Shown here piece by piece: positions 1 to 12,600 of a stretch of 64,000 bases of DNA (its first letter is position 1; each line of letters begins with the position of its first letter). The notes beneath the pieces were generated by a model. The model searched no databases. It had not been told where the DNA came from and was given only the letters and a program-made list of their open reading frames with translations. The translations under genes and the position numbers were made by a program. This DNA is from Acheta domesticus (taxonomy: Eukaryota; Arthropoda; Insecta; Orthoptera; Gryllidae): contig JAHLJT010002630.1 of assembly GCA_031308135.1 (NCBI GenBank), positions 99,566,382 through 99,630,381 on the forward strand, written 5' to 3'.

Positions 1-850
1 AGAAACATGAAGTCCATGAGTAGCTGCAAATGGTCTCCAAGTAGAGAAAAAAAACTTTCCCCACTATGATAGGTTCAGTTGCACCAGATGACCCAGTTAT
101 TCCGTGTAAAAACAGCCCCAACCATCAGGGAGTTACCACCAGCTTGCAAAGAGCATTGTTAGCATCTTGAGTCCGTGGCTTCGTGAGTTCTACCCCACAT
201 TGGAACCCTTCCATCCGCTCTTACCAACTGGAATCGGAACTCATCTGACCAAGCCACGATTTTCCAGTCGTCTAGGGTCCAATCGATATGGTCACGAGGC
301 TATATTCTGATGTTAACAAAGGCACTTGAGTCGAGCTTCTGCTGTCGCAGCCCAATAAAGCCAAATTTCGCCGCACTGCCCTACCGGATAAGTTCGTCAC
401 ACGTCCCACATTGATTTCTGTGGTTATTTCACGCAGTGTTGCTTGTCTGTTAGCACTGCCAACTATGCAAACGCCGCTGCTCTCGGTCATTAAGTAAAAT
501 CGTCGGCCACTGCGTTGCCCGTGATGAGAGGTGATGGCTGAAATGAGGTGTCCCTTGCCTCTGTGGATCTCAGAATATTGGATTCACTGACGATTTCCAA
601 AATGGAATGCCCCGAGCATCAACTTGCGACTACCATTCCGCGTTCAAAATCTGTTTATTTCCATCGAGCGGCATAATCCCGTCAAAAACATTTTCACGTG
701 AATGAGTTGAGTAGAATTGAAAGCTCTACCAATGCACTGTCCTTTTATTCCTTTGGTTCGTGATATTACTGCCATCTGTATATTTGCGTACTGCTGTACC
801 ATGACTTTTGTCACCTCAGTGTATATGTTCAGTTGACAGACCGCCAATTG
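1..850 (-). pseudogene. Tc1-like transposase remnant
   Basis: Read on the minus strand from about 310 down to 1, the sequence gives a Tc1-type catalytic region: WTLDDWKIVAWSDEFRF (first catalytic Asp in WSDE), then DGRVPMWGRTHE, then after stop codons a degenerate GGNSLMVGAVF stretch. Upstream (about 490-310) lies the second helix-turn-helix area with ATLREITTEINVGR and VRRNLALLG, as in Tc1 proteins. The N-terminal part towards 850 is only faintly recognisable. Stops and frame changes show that it is dead. The C-terminal part lies outside the window. In intact relatives this protein cuts and pastes the transposon at TA sites. Terminal repeats were not found. Family assignment is secure, the outer limit near 850 is approximate. 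Confidence 0.72.
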
Positions 851-894
851 CTCGCATCACTGTTGAAAAATAACCAATTTTTGAAAACAAATAA

Positions 895-2540
895 TTAATT
901 ATAATATATTCTTCATTCATTTGTTTCATTTCCTGTTTTGTGGGTCCTTGATACCGAAAATACAATTAAAAGCAAAACGTCTGTCCGACTGTCTGTGAAC
1001 AACGCTAGCTACTAAACCGTTCAGTCGATTTTCTCCAAAATTTACACTCCCCGATCGATCTGGCTTATCTCGTGGCCCCTTGAAATTGAAACTGATATTT
1101 TAATTTTACATGAAACCTGCACCACTCTCTTAAGCTTCGTTTATGCTATCTAATGTCCTAATTTAATCAAAAACGTTGGTTTTTAAGAAAAAAATGGTTT
1201 AAAGAATGGTTTAAATTCCAATGTTTGACACAAAATTTCGCAAAAAGTACTCATGGTTTTTAAAAATTGAACATGACCTTATTTGAAGATTTGTTTTTAT
1301 GAGCAAATTTCATTAAGAAAAAAATGTATCTTCACAATAATTGTAGTTGGAGGAACACACCGACTTTTTAATTTTTTGGACCTTTTGCAAAATAAGGCAT
1401 TTCATCGAACATGAAACCTGCACCATTTTTACCTGATATTTTAATTTTACATCAAACCAACTTCATTTAAGCCATCTCTGGTCCCAAATTAATCAAAAAA
1501 ACGTTGTGCGGTTTTTAAGAAAAAATGGTTTAAAGAAAATCAAAAATTGTCTATATTTGACACAATTTTTCGAAATAAATACTTATATTTTAGAAAAATT
1601 GAACATGACCTAATAAGGTCTGTTCTAATAAGGTTTGAACAATACCTGTTTTTTTATGAACACATTTCATTAAGAACAAAAATTGAATCTTCATAATTGT
1701 AAATGTAGGAAGATGCCGAAGAAATTTTGAATGTTTTCAATTTTCAAAAACTCAGAGTTTTCAATCAACGTAAGACCTACGCCATTCTCTGAAATGACCT
1801 TCTGACTATCCAACAACAAAATTTAGTCAAAATTGTTGGCGCTATTTTTTAAAATTTTGAAAATATCCCAGGGGCTTCGTGTAAAGTACCTCCAAAATTA
1901 AAATATCGGTTTCAAGTTCAAGGAGCCACGAGATCAGTCAGATCGATCAGGGAGTATCAATTTTTGAGAAAATTGGCTGAACGGATTAGTCGCTAGCGTT
2001 GTTCACAGACAAACGGGCCTTATGTTTTCAATTGGTGTCAAGGACCCACAAAACAGGGATTCTGAATGCACAACGTGTTAGAGATTTTTTTCACAATACA
2101 GGAACTAGATTTATCCACTTTTTCGTTACCAGGGTCCTGTATTAAGTGTTTTTCTGCCGAAAATCCGCAGTTTTTTCACGCAGCACTCACGCAACTTACC
2201 CTGTACTTACGTACATATAGTATATGGGAAAGTAAAAATTGAAGCGGTTTTTGAGAAAAGTTTGAAAATGTCCGGGAGCCTCGAGTAGAGTTGAACCGAC
2301 AGAGGATTATCCATTTTTGAACAAATCGTACATACGGTGTATGCGCAACTGTTGTTTACAGACTGACGGACCGACGGACAGACGTTAAAAAAACGCTTTT
2401 TCGGTATTATAGGAACCCAGAATGTGTATTTTCGTTTTAATCTTTAAATCGATTTTCCGATGCTATAAATAAATTTTCCTATACTCCCTATATTATTCCG
2501 CATATACGTATATATTAGGGAAAGTAAAAGCATTGTGATA
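895..2540. repeat. Interspersed repeat family R1, three partial copies
   Basis: A recurring non-coding repeat, called R1 here, occurs about 900-1,140 in one orientation and about 1,690-2,240 and 2,260-2,540 in the other. Its most constant part reads GTGAACAACGCTAGC, then a gttcagccgattttctcc-like block and GATCTCGTGGCCCCTTGAA. Other copies lie at 11,750, 16,790, 36,060, 50,870 and 58,550. The outer end carries a short palindrome (tacgtata-like) next to GGGAAAGTAAAA. No coding capacity was seen. It is probably a non-autonomous element of unknown class. The stretch 1,140-1,690 between copies is related but more diverged. Confidence 0.7.
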
Positions 2541-2689
2541 TTCTGGCAATACATTATTAAAATATAGGGAATTTATTGCAAAATTTAACAGTTTTTAATT
2601 TAAAAAAGTGTGGAATGTGGAAATCTGTTCTAGAAGCCTCCTTTTATTAATCACTCAGACTTCCGTACACATTTCTAAAATTGTCAGAG

Positions 2690-3105
2690 TATGGACTGAC
2701 GGCGGTCGGATCACAGTATGCTCAGTCGGACGGACTAGCGAAAGGGAAATAGAACAGACAGCCTGATTAACTGTCGGACAGACTACAGGACGAACTTTTG
2801 TCCGGGGAAACAGAGGACTGCCGTGAAGAGGTTTGGCTGGACTACAAAAAGAACTTCCGGATAAATTGCCAGGTATACTTGTTGAATGTCAGAAGGATCG
2901 AGGGCTGACGGACGGGAAGACGAGGAAACGCGTGAAGAGACGAGGCCTTCCTGACGGCAGAACTGCCGGCCGGACCACCGGAAGAACTGCCGGACAGATG
3001 GACGGGTGGAAGGACGGACTTCAGGCGGACTGTGGGACGATCTGCTGGAAGGACGGACGGAGACGTCGGACTGACGGGCGGGCGATCAGACGGGTGGGCA
3101 ATTCT
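2690..3105. repeat. Degenerate GACGGAC-rich low-complexity DNA
   Basis: The units GACGGAC, GGACGGAC and GACAGAC recur irregularly over about 400 bp, with GC content well above the flanks. Open frames run across it only because the unit lacks stops. It is not a gene. Confidence 0.75.
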
Positions 3106-3134
3106 TTAAAGGCATTTTTGGGTATCCAAATCCC

Positions 3135-3137
<3 letters not shown>

Positions 3138-3194
<57 letters not shown>

Positions 3195-3211
3195 TACACA
3201 TATATATACAT
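3138..3211. repeat. (TA)n / (CA)n microsatellite
   Basis: About 44 bp of pure TA dinucleotides run directly into CACACACACACATACACA and TATATATACA. Confidence 0.97.
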
Positions 3212-3326
3212 AAATATCCGACAAATTTCCTGCTTCGATTTCAGCATTTTCTCTTTACTGCTTTTGTCAGATTATAAGCTACATATGTTCATTTATTTGG
3301 GCGCTAATTATGTATTTGCATCGCAG

Positions 3327-3603
3327 GAAAAGCATGTACACGTGGAAGAGCGGTGGCGGTGACCAAGATGGCGACGAGGGCGAACGCGCGGCCGCAGCGC
3401 TCCTAGCGGCGAGAACGCCGCCTGACTCGCGACGCATCTCGGTGCGAGCAGAAGTTTACGACAATTCAGGCTTCACAAATGTTCCGATATGTTTCCGGCA
3501 CATTAAATTTCGGGTTGTTGGTTACTACATCCCGCTGATGGAGGAGATGAGAAAACGACTTAACATGAATATTTCTCTTTCTATTCGGAAAGAATCTGAT
3601 TTC
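3327..3603 (+). CDS. IR exon 1 (first recognised): S1 domain
   Basis: The exon encodes RRISVRAEVYDNSGF and then VVGYYIPLMEEMRKRLNMN, the S1 lobe pattern in which a hydrophobic GY/GF run precedes a helix of the type LLEELAKRLN. It ends in phase 0 at a strong donor, GTAAGT at 3,604. The acceptor is uncertain: AG at 3,325-3,326 (TTGCATCGCAG) fits. A better pyrimidine tract ends in AG at 3,269-3,270 and would add 19 in-frame hydrophobic residues (IISYICSFIWALI and following). The low-complexity Gly/Asp/Glu-rich stretch near 3,350-3,400 may be part of a linker. Confidence 0.78.
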
Positions 3604-6600
3604 GTAAGTGAAAGTAGCAGTAACACATTTTGTTTAGAACTGTGTATTCTACATAAATATCCCAGCTGGATTCACTTGTACGTCGAATTTGGCACGTCAT
3701 TACACGAGAGAGGATTGAAAAGTCCGTGATATTTGAAACAAAAGTATTTGTTTCAAAAGTCAGCTTTATTTTTCCAGTCTCCTTATAACTCAATACACAT
3801 TGTTCACTTTTTCTAAATTTTTAAGCCTTCCAAAAACCATGATTTTTCAGTCTCCAAAATAAAGGTTTGTCGCTGTGATTATGTCTTCATTGAACATGCA
3901 TTTCTTCTCACCAAGCCAACTCTTGGGGGTTTCCGAAAAGCAAGAAATCGCTCGGAGCTAAATCCGGGGACTAGGGAGGGGTCAGGTAAAAATTCGTAGC
4001 GCAAATACGCAAAATTTGCAATTGCAACAGCAGACTTGTACGCCGGAGCATTGTCCTGGTGAAAGAGAATCTTTTTCTTTGCCAGATGTGGTCGTTTCTT
4101 CAACAATTCCTTATGAGAGCGATCCACTAATGCGGCATAAATGGATCTGTTATCGTCTGATTCTTTTCCAGATTGTCAATAAATATTACGTCTTAGGAAT
4201 CCTAGAAAATAGTCTCCATGAATTTTCCCGCCGACGGAACTGTTTTCGTCTTCTTTGGAACACGTTCATCAGAACAAATCCACGGCTTGTTGTTTGGTCT
4301 ATTTGATTAAAAATAATGAATCCATATTTCATCAACTTTGATATAACGCCTCAAAAACTCATTTGGATTAAGCTTGATCATGTTCAAACACTCCTGTGAA
4401 ATGGTCACACGATTCCGCTAGTCAATTTCGAGCAGTCACGACGCCCATCTTGCCGACAGCATACCCAAATGTTCGTGCAGAATGTTGTTTACCCGTTCAT
4501 TTGAAATATTTACGTCCTAGTCTACCGCCTCCTAAATTTTTTCAGTAGTATACCTTCTCTTTGCTGCTCTCACACGCAACCGATACTTATAAATAATGTC
4601 AATAAAGAAAGAGATTTTATTGAGACGTGACGAATTGCATTTTAACTTTAAAAAAAAGAAGAATTTATTTTTAAAATAATGCATTTAAATATACCTGTAA
4701 AATGCAGCCCGCAACGTACGCCAAGGATATTGAATCTATATCGTTAAATAGCTCCTAAACGAAGAGTGCAAGGGCATTAAAAACTAAAATTTTGAGACGA
4801 AAGAATATGTATGTAAAAATTACTAATTACTTGATTTTCTATATGATTTAATTACCGCCGTACCTCTTTGGTTGCTAATAAAGTTCAATAAAAATGGTTT
4901 GTATTGACAAGGCTGTATTACATTGTTGTCAATTACAAGATGACATAGAACAAGTGACGAAGGGTAAGAGGGTCATGAGGAAAAATATATATTACAGGCT
5001 CAATGTGGAAAAATAAAGAAGAGGGTGGGATGTTGCATGTGAGTTCTCGCACGGTAACCCTAGAATGAAATATTTACGTCCTGGTCTATCTTTACATTTA
5101 CTCGGCCGCCTTTCATCACATTATTGTGAATTTTGTTGACTATTTCTTCAGTTGTGACCTCAATTGATCATTGAATCAACAATGCAAGCAGTGGATTTGT
5201 TCTGATGAACGTGTTCCAAGAAGACGAAAACAGTTCCGTCGGCGGGAAAATTCATGACTACTATTTTCTAGAATTCCTAAGGCGTGATATTTATTGACAA
5301 TCTGGAAAAGAATCAAACGATAACATAACGATATTATGCCGCATTAGTGGATAGCTTTCATAAGGAATTGTTGAAGAAACGACCACATCTGGCAAAGAAA
5401 AATATTCTCTTTCACCAGGACAATGCTCCGGCGTACAAGTCTGCTGTTGCAATTGCAAATTTTTCGGATTTGCGCTACAAATTTTTACCTGACCCCTCCC
5501 TATTCCGTGGATTTAGCTCCGAGCGATTTCTTGCTTTTCGAAAACCCTTCCAACCTCAACATGCCGTCCTGTGCGCTTGGGATCACTCGTGCTCAAACGG
5601 CCACAACGAAATTCCGTGTGGACCATATCATGCGACGAAGCAGTATCCTCATAATACTTTCAGAGCTTTTCTTCGGATTCCTTTAACGTTTCCCATGAAA
5701 GAAGAAGTGCTTGATCAGAACTCGAAATTCAGTTTTCTCCATTTTCACAAAGCAACACAGACCTGTTTTCTCAACAATAATCTAACACGCGACAACAATA
5801 TCTTGCAAGTATTGATAATGTTCTGTTGAACATTAAACACCCTTTACGTTATGATCCTTACGTACGTTACGTTAAAACTTACGTTAAAACTCTTACGTAA
5901 AAACCCTTACGTTAAAACTCTTTACGTTATGATTTTCTCTTCTGTCCATTCTCCTCCAGAACACGATGGGCCGAAATTTACTAGTATTTCTCTACATTTT
6001 TCACTTTGCACAACCTATTTTCCCTTCCAACTCGAATTTGTTATTTACTTAATTCCCCAGCTTATATGTATCAATAGTGCTCCTACAAACCACTTTTTCT
6101 TTTTCTCTCACGGATTCACCTCAACAACATAATCTTTAGATGGATACAGGTGGATCCGAAACACGGACCACTTTGTTCTCGGCATATCTGCATCACAAAT
6201 ATTTGTGTTCCGTTTGCCTTTATTTTTATAAATGTACTTGCGTTTTGTTCTGTTCCTTCCCCCTTCCACCTCTATTCCTTTTTCAAATTTTTCTTCATTG
6301 TTGTATTTTCAAATTATAACCTCTATTTTTCTTGCATTAATATGCTCCGTTTTCTATTCATAATTGCCTTACTTGGGTTAAAGCGAGGATGCATACTTGA
6401 AGGTTTACAATGGGAATTTCTTTCCTTTTTTTTTAATTTGGATTTATACTTTTAATTTTTCATTATGGTTTATAAGTTTTTAAAAAGTGTGCTTAATTTA
6501 ACAGGTTTTAGTAAGTTTTCTCCTGTATTGTTGAGTATATAAAATTTCCAAATAATTATAGACAGTCTTAATGATAATATATTTTTTATCTTGGCAACGT

Positions 6601-9600
6601 TTCGGAGACTATTTGTGTCTCCATCATCAGGCCTTTAATTATAATACGTCACAATCTATATGATAAAATAATAAAATTACAAATATCAAATCTTTAAATA
6701 TCTACTAACTTGCATTAATTTTTAAATACATTCACTAAAACATAATAAATTGAAGGCAAGTACGTAGTAAAAAAAATCCATACTCACATGAATTTGTAGA
6801 TTATAAAATTAATCATTAGACAAGTCCACTCTTACTTCGTAGATAGTACGGACATGAATGTTCTTGCGTCTTAAGAATTCTAGGAGGGATAACTTTATTA
6901 GAAATATAAGCTGAACGACTTTTGAATTTTTTATTAAATTTTGTTAAGATAGAATCATAACTGTAAAAACTGATTGCATTCAAGCTGAAAATTCATAAGG
7001 ATAAATTTGTATATATAAAGATTCTAGAACTAGTCTCGAACACCAGTTGGGTTCTGTAGTTAAAATTGTGGGATTGAGAAAATCAATAAAATGATCGTGT
7101 TTTATTCTGTGAGCAGTTACGGAATTTTGTTTTGCGAAGGGTAATTTAATGTTATTTTTATGTTCTTTGATCCTATCTCCTAACCTCCTCCGAGTTTGTC
7201 CAATATATATTAAATCACAATCTGAACATTTTAAGGAGTATACAGAATTCAGTTTATTTAATTTAGGAATCGGATCCTTGACATGACGGATTACATTAGA
7301 TTTATTGATAATCGTATTGACAAGGACCACATTGGGGAAATTATTTGAAAATATCCTCTTTATATAGTTGTTGATACTCGGAACAAAAGGCAGCGAAAAT
7401 ATAATTTTATCAGAAAATTTTTGAGAAGGTGGTGGATTACCTATTACGCAATTTCTTTCAAAAGATCTCTGTACCAACAATTATACTCAACAATTCAAAA
7501 GAGACAGTCTATAGTTCAATTTTTTCTCCTGTATATTTATATATTTTGTAATGCATAGAATGTTTTTACACTGTTACATACTATACTTGTTTCACGTAAT
7601 TTAATCTCTGATTACTGTGTATTTTCATTTTCAATTGTTTTATTTTAAAAAATATCATCAAATTTGTTTATCATTTTTCATTTTCAGAAGTAAATACATT
7701 AATGTCATTTGTTTCACATCGGATAATGCATGTAAATATCATGCGAAAAGTGTTTCCAGTTTTTTTTGGACTTTTTTCACAAAATATTCATTGATTGTCG
7801 GAAAATAAAAAAAGGATACTAGTGTCAAATTGCCAATCTTTAATTATTGATGTGTTATTTGTATTTTACAGAGTGGATTTCAAAAGTCTAACTCTCAATG
7901 ATCTTTATACTTACCTCGTACTCAATAACCACATTTTATTTTTGTTAGGTATCTTCTCACAGGATATTAATAGCTATACAAAAGATGCTGGTTGAGGGAA
8001 CACTTGATTTGGTGCCACAATACCGTAGGTTCATGCCCACTGTATACGGATTTACACACGTGTTGGATATTGTGTCCTCCGGAGAGAACAATCGCCACAT
8101 TGTGCTTGTGCCGTTCGCGGCGCCGCTGCCGGCGTGGTCGCTGCCGCTGCGCGTGTTCTCCCGTCATATTTGGCTGGCGCTGCTGGGGACAACGGTGGCG
8201 TACGCGCTGGCGTGGCGCGTGGTGGCGGGCGAGTCGCTGGCCGCCAGCGCCGCCGCCGCGCTGCGCGCCTTCTCCTCGTGTGGGGGCGCCCCGCAGGACA
8301 GGGTGCGCGCCACGCCGCAGCGCCTGCAGCTGGCCGCCGCGCTGCTCGCCTCCGCCGTCGTCGTCGCCGCCGCCTACCAGGTGAGCTCTACCACAGAAAT
8401 CTCTCGGTAAACACTCCTTTAGCTTCAATATGCGTCTTGGATAATCTCTCCGCTCTGGTATTTCCCAAAGACGTATGCGTCAAACATTGCCAAAAGGTTT
8501 TTTTACCTTTTCGAGAAGTACAAATACAAGTAGTACGTAAAGTTCATCACTGTTTTTTCAAAAATTACACACATGTAATGTTTTTGAAAGATCTCTTGCA
8601 TAATTAATATACACATTTTCAGGAATTTTTAAACACTACTGTATTTGCGAGTTAACGTGCTTCAAATTACTTCTAATGAAGTTTTTCGAAAACTCAAATA
8701 ATTTTTGTGAGAAAGCTTCAAATTATGAATTTACTGTAGCGCTTAAACTCCATTTTTAAAAACGGCCCCAAATTTTTGAAAGAAAATTGCCATTAAGGAC
8801 GAGATTTTACTATTCTTGAATATTCTTAAAACAATATTTCTGTTCTAATATTAGAAAAACGAAAAATTAAGAAAATGTCAAAAAATGAATACTTTGCGCC
8901 GCGGTAGATGGCAGCTGGCAAGTCAAGTGTATGTGGCAAGTCCGAATAGCTAGCCGAGACCAAAGGAAATACAAAACTAACACGGGAAAGTCTGTGCTAT
9001 TCTGTAGCACCACCATTTTGTTTCAGTCACCACAGCAATGTTTATCTTTTGTACTTCCAGTGTTTTAGTTATCACATTTTCTTTGTTTGCGATTCCCATT
9101 CCATTCCATTTGTAAGGAACATTCTTGTTTATTTTCTTTGCTTGCTTTGTCGCATCGTATTTCAGAGGCTTCTTAAGATGCTGGAAGTGTATTTAGGTCA
9201 GGTTACCAACCGGACGCCCAACTCCCAACCTGGAGGTAGTGGCAGATCCAGGGGGGAACGGGAGTCACGGCCCCTCAATAGGCCTAGCGTTTTCTTCTTC
9301 TACCTTCCTTTATTTGGTTAAAAATTGGTTTACGTGTTTGTGTTCAAATTATGTAATTATTTAAACAATAATATTATATACAACCATATTAACGCTACAA
9401 AAACAATACAATGTGTGTATTATTTATCAAAAATCTTTGCTATCCCTCCCCCAAAATTATTTTGTGGATCCGCATCTGTCTGGGAGGGCAGAGCTTTTCG
9501 ACGAAGGCTGTCTCTCCCTTACGCTGACTGCTGTGTGTATAATTTATCAAACATCTTTGCTACCCCCTCCCCCAAAATGATTTTGTGGATCCGCATCTGC

Positions 9601-12600
9601 CTGGGAGGGCAGAGCTTTTCGACGAGGGCTGTCTCTCCCTTACGCTGACTGCTGTGTGTATTATTTATCAAAAATCTTTGCTATTCCCTCCCCCCAAAAT
9701 TATTTTGTGGATCCGCATCTGTCTGGGAGGGCAGAGCTTTTCGACGAAGGCTGTCTCTCCCTTACGCTGACCGATGTGTGTATTATTTAACAACAATCTT
9801 TGCTATCCCCTCCCCCCAAAATGATTTTGTGGATCCGCATCTGCCTGGGAGGGCAGAGCTTTTCGACGAAGGCTGTCTCTCCCTTACGCTGACCGATGTG
9901 TGTATTATTTAACAACAATCTTTGCTATCCCCTCCCCCCAAAATGATTTTGTGGATCCGCATCTGCCTGGAAGGGCAGAGCTTTATGTCGAGGGCTGTCT
10001 CTCCCTTACGCTGACTGCTGTGTGTATTATTTAACAAAAATCTTTGCTATCCCCTCCCCCCAAAATGATTTTGTGGATCCGCATCTGCCTGGGAGGGCAG
10101 AGCTTTATGTCGAGGGCTGTCTCTCCCTTACGCTGACTGCTGTGTGTATTATTTAACAAAAATCATTGCTATCCCCTCCCCCCAAAATGATTTTGTGGAT
10201 CCGCATCTGCCTGGGAGGGCAGAGCTTTATGTCGAGGGCTGTCTCTCCCTTACGCTGACCGCTGTGTGTATTATTTAACAAAAATCTTTGCTATCCCCTC
10301 TCCCCAAAATGATTTTGTGGATCCGCATCTGCCTGGGAGGGCAGAGCTTTTCGACGAAGGTTGTCTCTCCCTTACGCTGACTGCTGTGTGGATTATTTAT
10401 CAAAAATCTTTGCTATTCCCTCCCCCAAAATTATTTTGTGGATCCGCATCTGTCTGGGAGGGCAGAGCTTTTCGACGAGGGCTGTCTCTCCCTTACGCTG
10501 ACCGCTGTGTGTATTATTTAACAACAATCTTTGCTATCCCCTCCCCCCAAAATGATTTTGTGGATCCGCATCTGCCTGGAAGGGCAGAGCTTTATGTCGA
10601 GGGCTGTCTCTCCCTTACGCTGACTGCTGTGTGTATTATTTAACAAAAATCATTGCTATCCCCTCCCCCCAAAATGATTTTGTGGATCCGCATCTGCCTG
10701 GGAGGGCAGAGCTTTATGTCGAGGGCTGTCTCTCCCTTACGCTGACCGCTGTGTGTATTATTTAACAACAATCTTTGCTATCCCCTCCCCCCAAAATGAT
10801 TTTGTGGATCCGCATCTGCCTGGGAGGGCAGAGCTTTATGTCGAGGGCTGTCTCTCCCTTACGCTGACTGCTGTGTGTATTATTTAACAAAAATCTTTGC
10901 TATCCCCTCCCCCAAAATGATTTTGTGGATCCGCATCTGCCTGGAAGGGCAGAGCTTTATGTCGAGGGCTGTCTCTCCCTTACGCTGACCGCTGTGTGTA
11001 TTATTTAACAACAATCTTTGCTATCCCCTCCCCCCAAAATGATTTTGTGGATCCGCATCTGCCTGGGAGGGCAGAGCTTTATGTCGAGGGCTGTCTCTCC
11101 CTTACGCTGACTGCTGTGTGGATTATTTAACAAAAATCTTTGCTATCCCCTCCCCCCAAAATGATTTTGTGGATCCGCATCTGCCTGGGAAGGCAGAGCT
11201 TTATGTCGAGGGCTGTCTCTCCCTTACGCTGACTGCTGTGCGTATTATTTATCAAAAATCTTTGCTATTCCCTCCCCCCAAAATTATTTTGTGGATCCGC
11301 ATCTGCCTGGAAGGGCAGAGCTTTATGTCGAGGGCTGTCTTTCCCTTACGCTGACCGCTGTGTGTATTATTTAACAACAATCTTTGCTATTCCCTCCCCC
11401 CAAAATGATTTTGTGGATCCGCATCTGCCTGGGAGGGCAGAGCTTTTCGACGAGAGCTGTCTCTCTCTTACGCTGACTGCTTCCGCCGCAGCTCAAGGAG
11501 TTCAGCCTGCCCTCTCCCCAGCCTTCGGAGGCGTTCTAGTCCTCAAGGCGAGGGCTCCACTCATTCGCTGTCCAGATTGGGGACCGTTGGCGGACCACTC
11601 GCCCCGGCGGTCAGTCGGTCCCCAGAGCCGCGTGAGCCACCGACTGGTGGGCACCATCCCCTACCACTTGGAGGTGCGGTTTGTACCTTCATTGGTCGCA
11701 ATCTACGCCCCTCGGGTCCTTTCAGAGTTTCCGCTGTGTAACAAAATGTAGTTGGAGGAAGACGCCGAATAAAATTCAAACTTTCGCAAATTTTGAAAAT
11801 TCAGAGTTAACCGTGAAAATCGGACGTATGCCACCTTAATAAGAATAATTTACTCTTTTCTTACAATAAATTTCAAGAAAAAATTGCAACCGTTTTTGAT
11901 AAAATTTTGAAAATGTCCGAGGGGCTTCATGTAAAGTACCCCTAAATTAAAATATCTGTTTCAAATTCAAGGGGCCACGAGATCATTCAGATCGATCGGG
12001 AAGTATCAATTTTGGAGAAAATCGGCCGAACGGTTTAGTCGCTAGCGTTGTTCACAGACAGACGGACAGACATACCGACGAACGGACAGACGTTTTGCTT
12101 TCAATTGGTTTTTCGGTATCAAGGACCCACAAAATAGGGATTTTGGTTGCACCACGTGTTAGGAGATTTTTTCCCGTGTTAGCAATTGGATTTATCCACT
12201 TCTTCATTACCAGGGCCCTGTAATAAATTTTTCTGCCAAAAATCCGCCGTTTTTTCGCGCAGCATTACATAATTTTGCCTATACTATACGTACTATAGTA
12301 TACAGGAAAGTAAAAAAATGTATAGTTCTGAGTGAAAAAAACAAAGTCAAAACAATATCTCGTAAAATACATGAGATCAAATGGAAACGAATACTGTTGG
12401 CACGAGCAGCCAGAATGATTCAAATTTGGCGCCGTTCATGAAATTCAATTTTTTATACCAATGTTTGGTGCTAATTAACAGAACAGAACATACATTTCAA
12501 ACGTCGCCTATTCGAGAAATTTCCCTCCAAGCCGCGGGCTGACTCTACAATGAGAGAGGGAATTCATTTTACCCATAATATTCATTGGAAGCCTCAAGTG

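Larger units (their letters stand above)
6529..7521 (-). mobile_element. Penelope-like element (PLE) fragment with 13-bp target duplication
   Basis: The insert is bounded by identical 13-mers TTTTCTCCTGTAT at 6,516-6,528 and 7,522-7,534, which look like a target-site duplication. Its minus strand encodes the PLE C-terminal GIY-YIG endonuclease. The 3' part carries a hammerhead-like motif, and both ends contain AGACTGTCT with a nearby TATACTCAACAA, consistent with terminal repeats of PLEs. Reverse transcriptase is missing, so this is a 5'-truncated copy. It sits in intron 1 of the IR gene. Confidence 0.8.

Noticed and set aside
2833..3224. Open frames over the GACGGAC and TA/CA repeats on both strands
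   Set aside because: They are translations of simple repeats (for example poly Tyr-Ile), with no domain.
7955..7962. Acceptor CACAG as start of IR exon 2
   Set aside because: Joining there to exon 1 in phase 0 gives a stop within a few codons. The AG at 7,948 keeps the frame.
7967..8428. Long minus-strand and alternative plus-strand frames over IR exon 2
   Set aside because: GC-rich coding sequence lacks stops in all frames. Only the IR frame has membrane segments and matching splice phases.
9412..11480. CRISPR-like regular spacing
   Set aside because: The whole 121-bp unit is repeated with no unique spacers, and the DNA is eukaryotic.
9325..11751. Several open frames with the peptide VDPHLPGRAEL repeated
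   Set aside because: They are the 121-bp satellite monomer read in one frame. Its length is not a multiple of three and the frame breaks between monomers.
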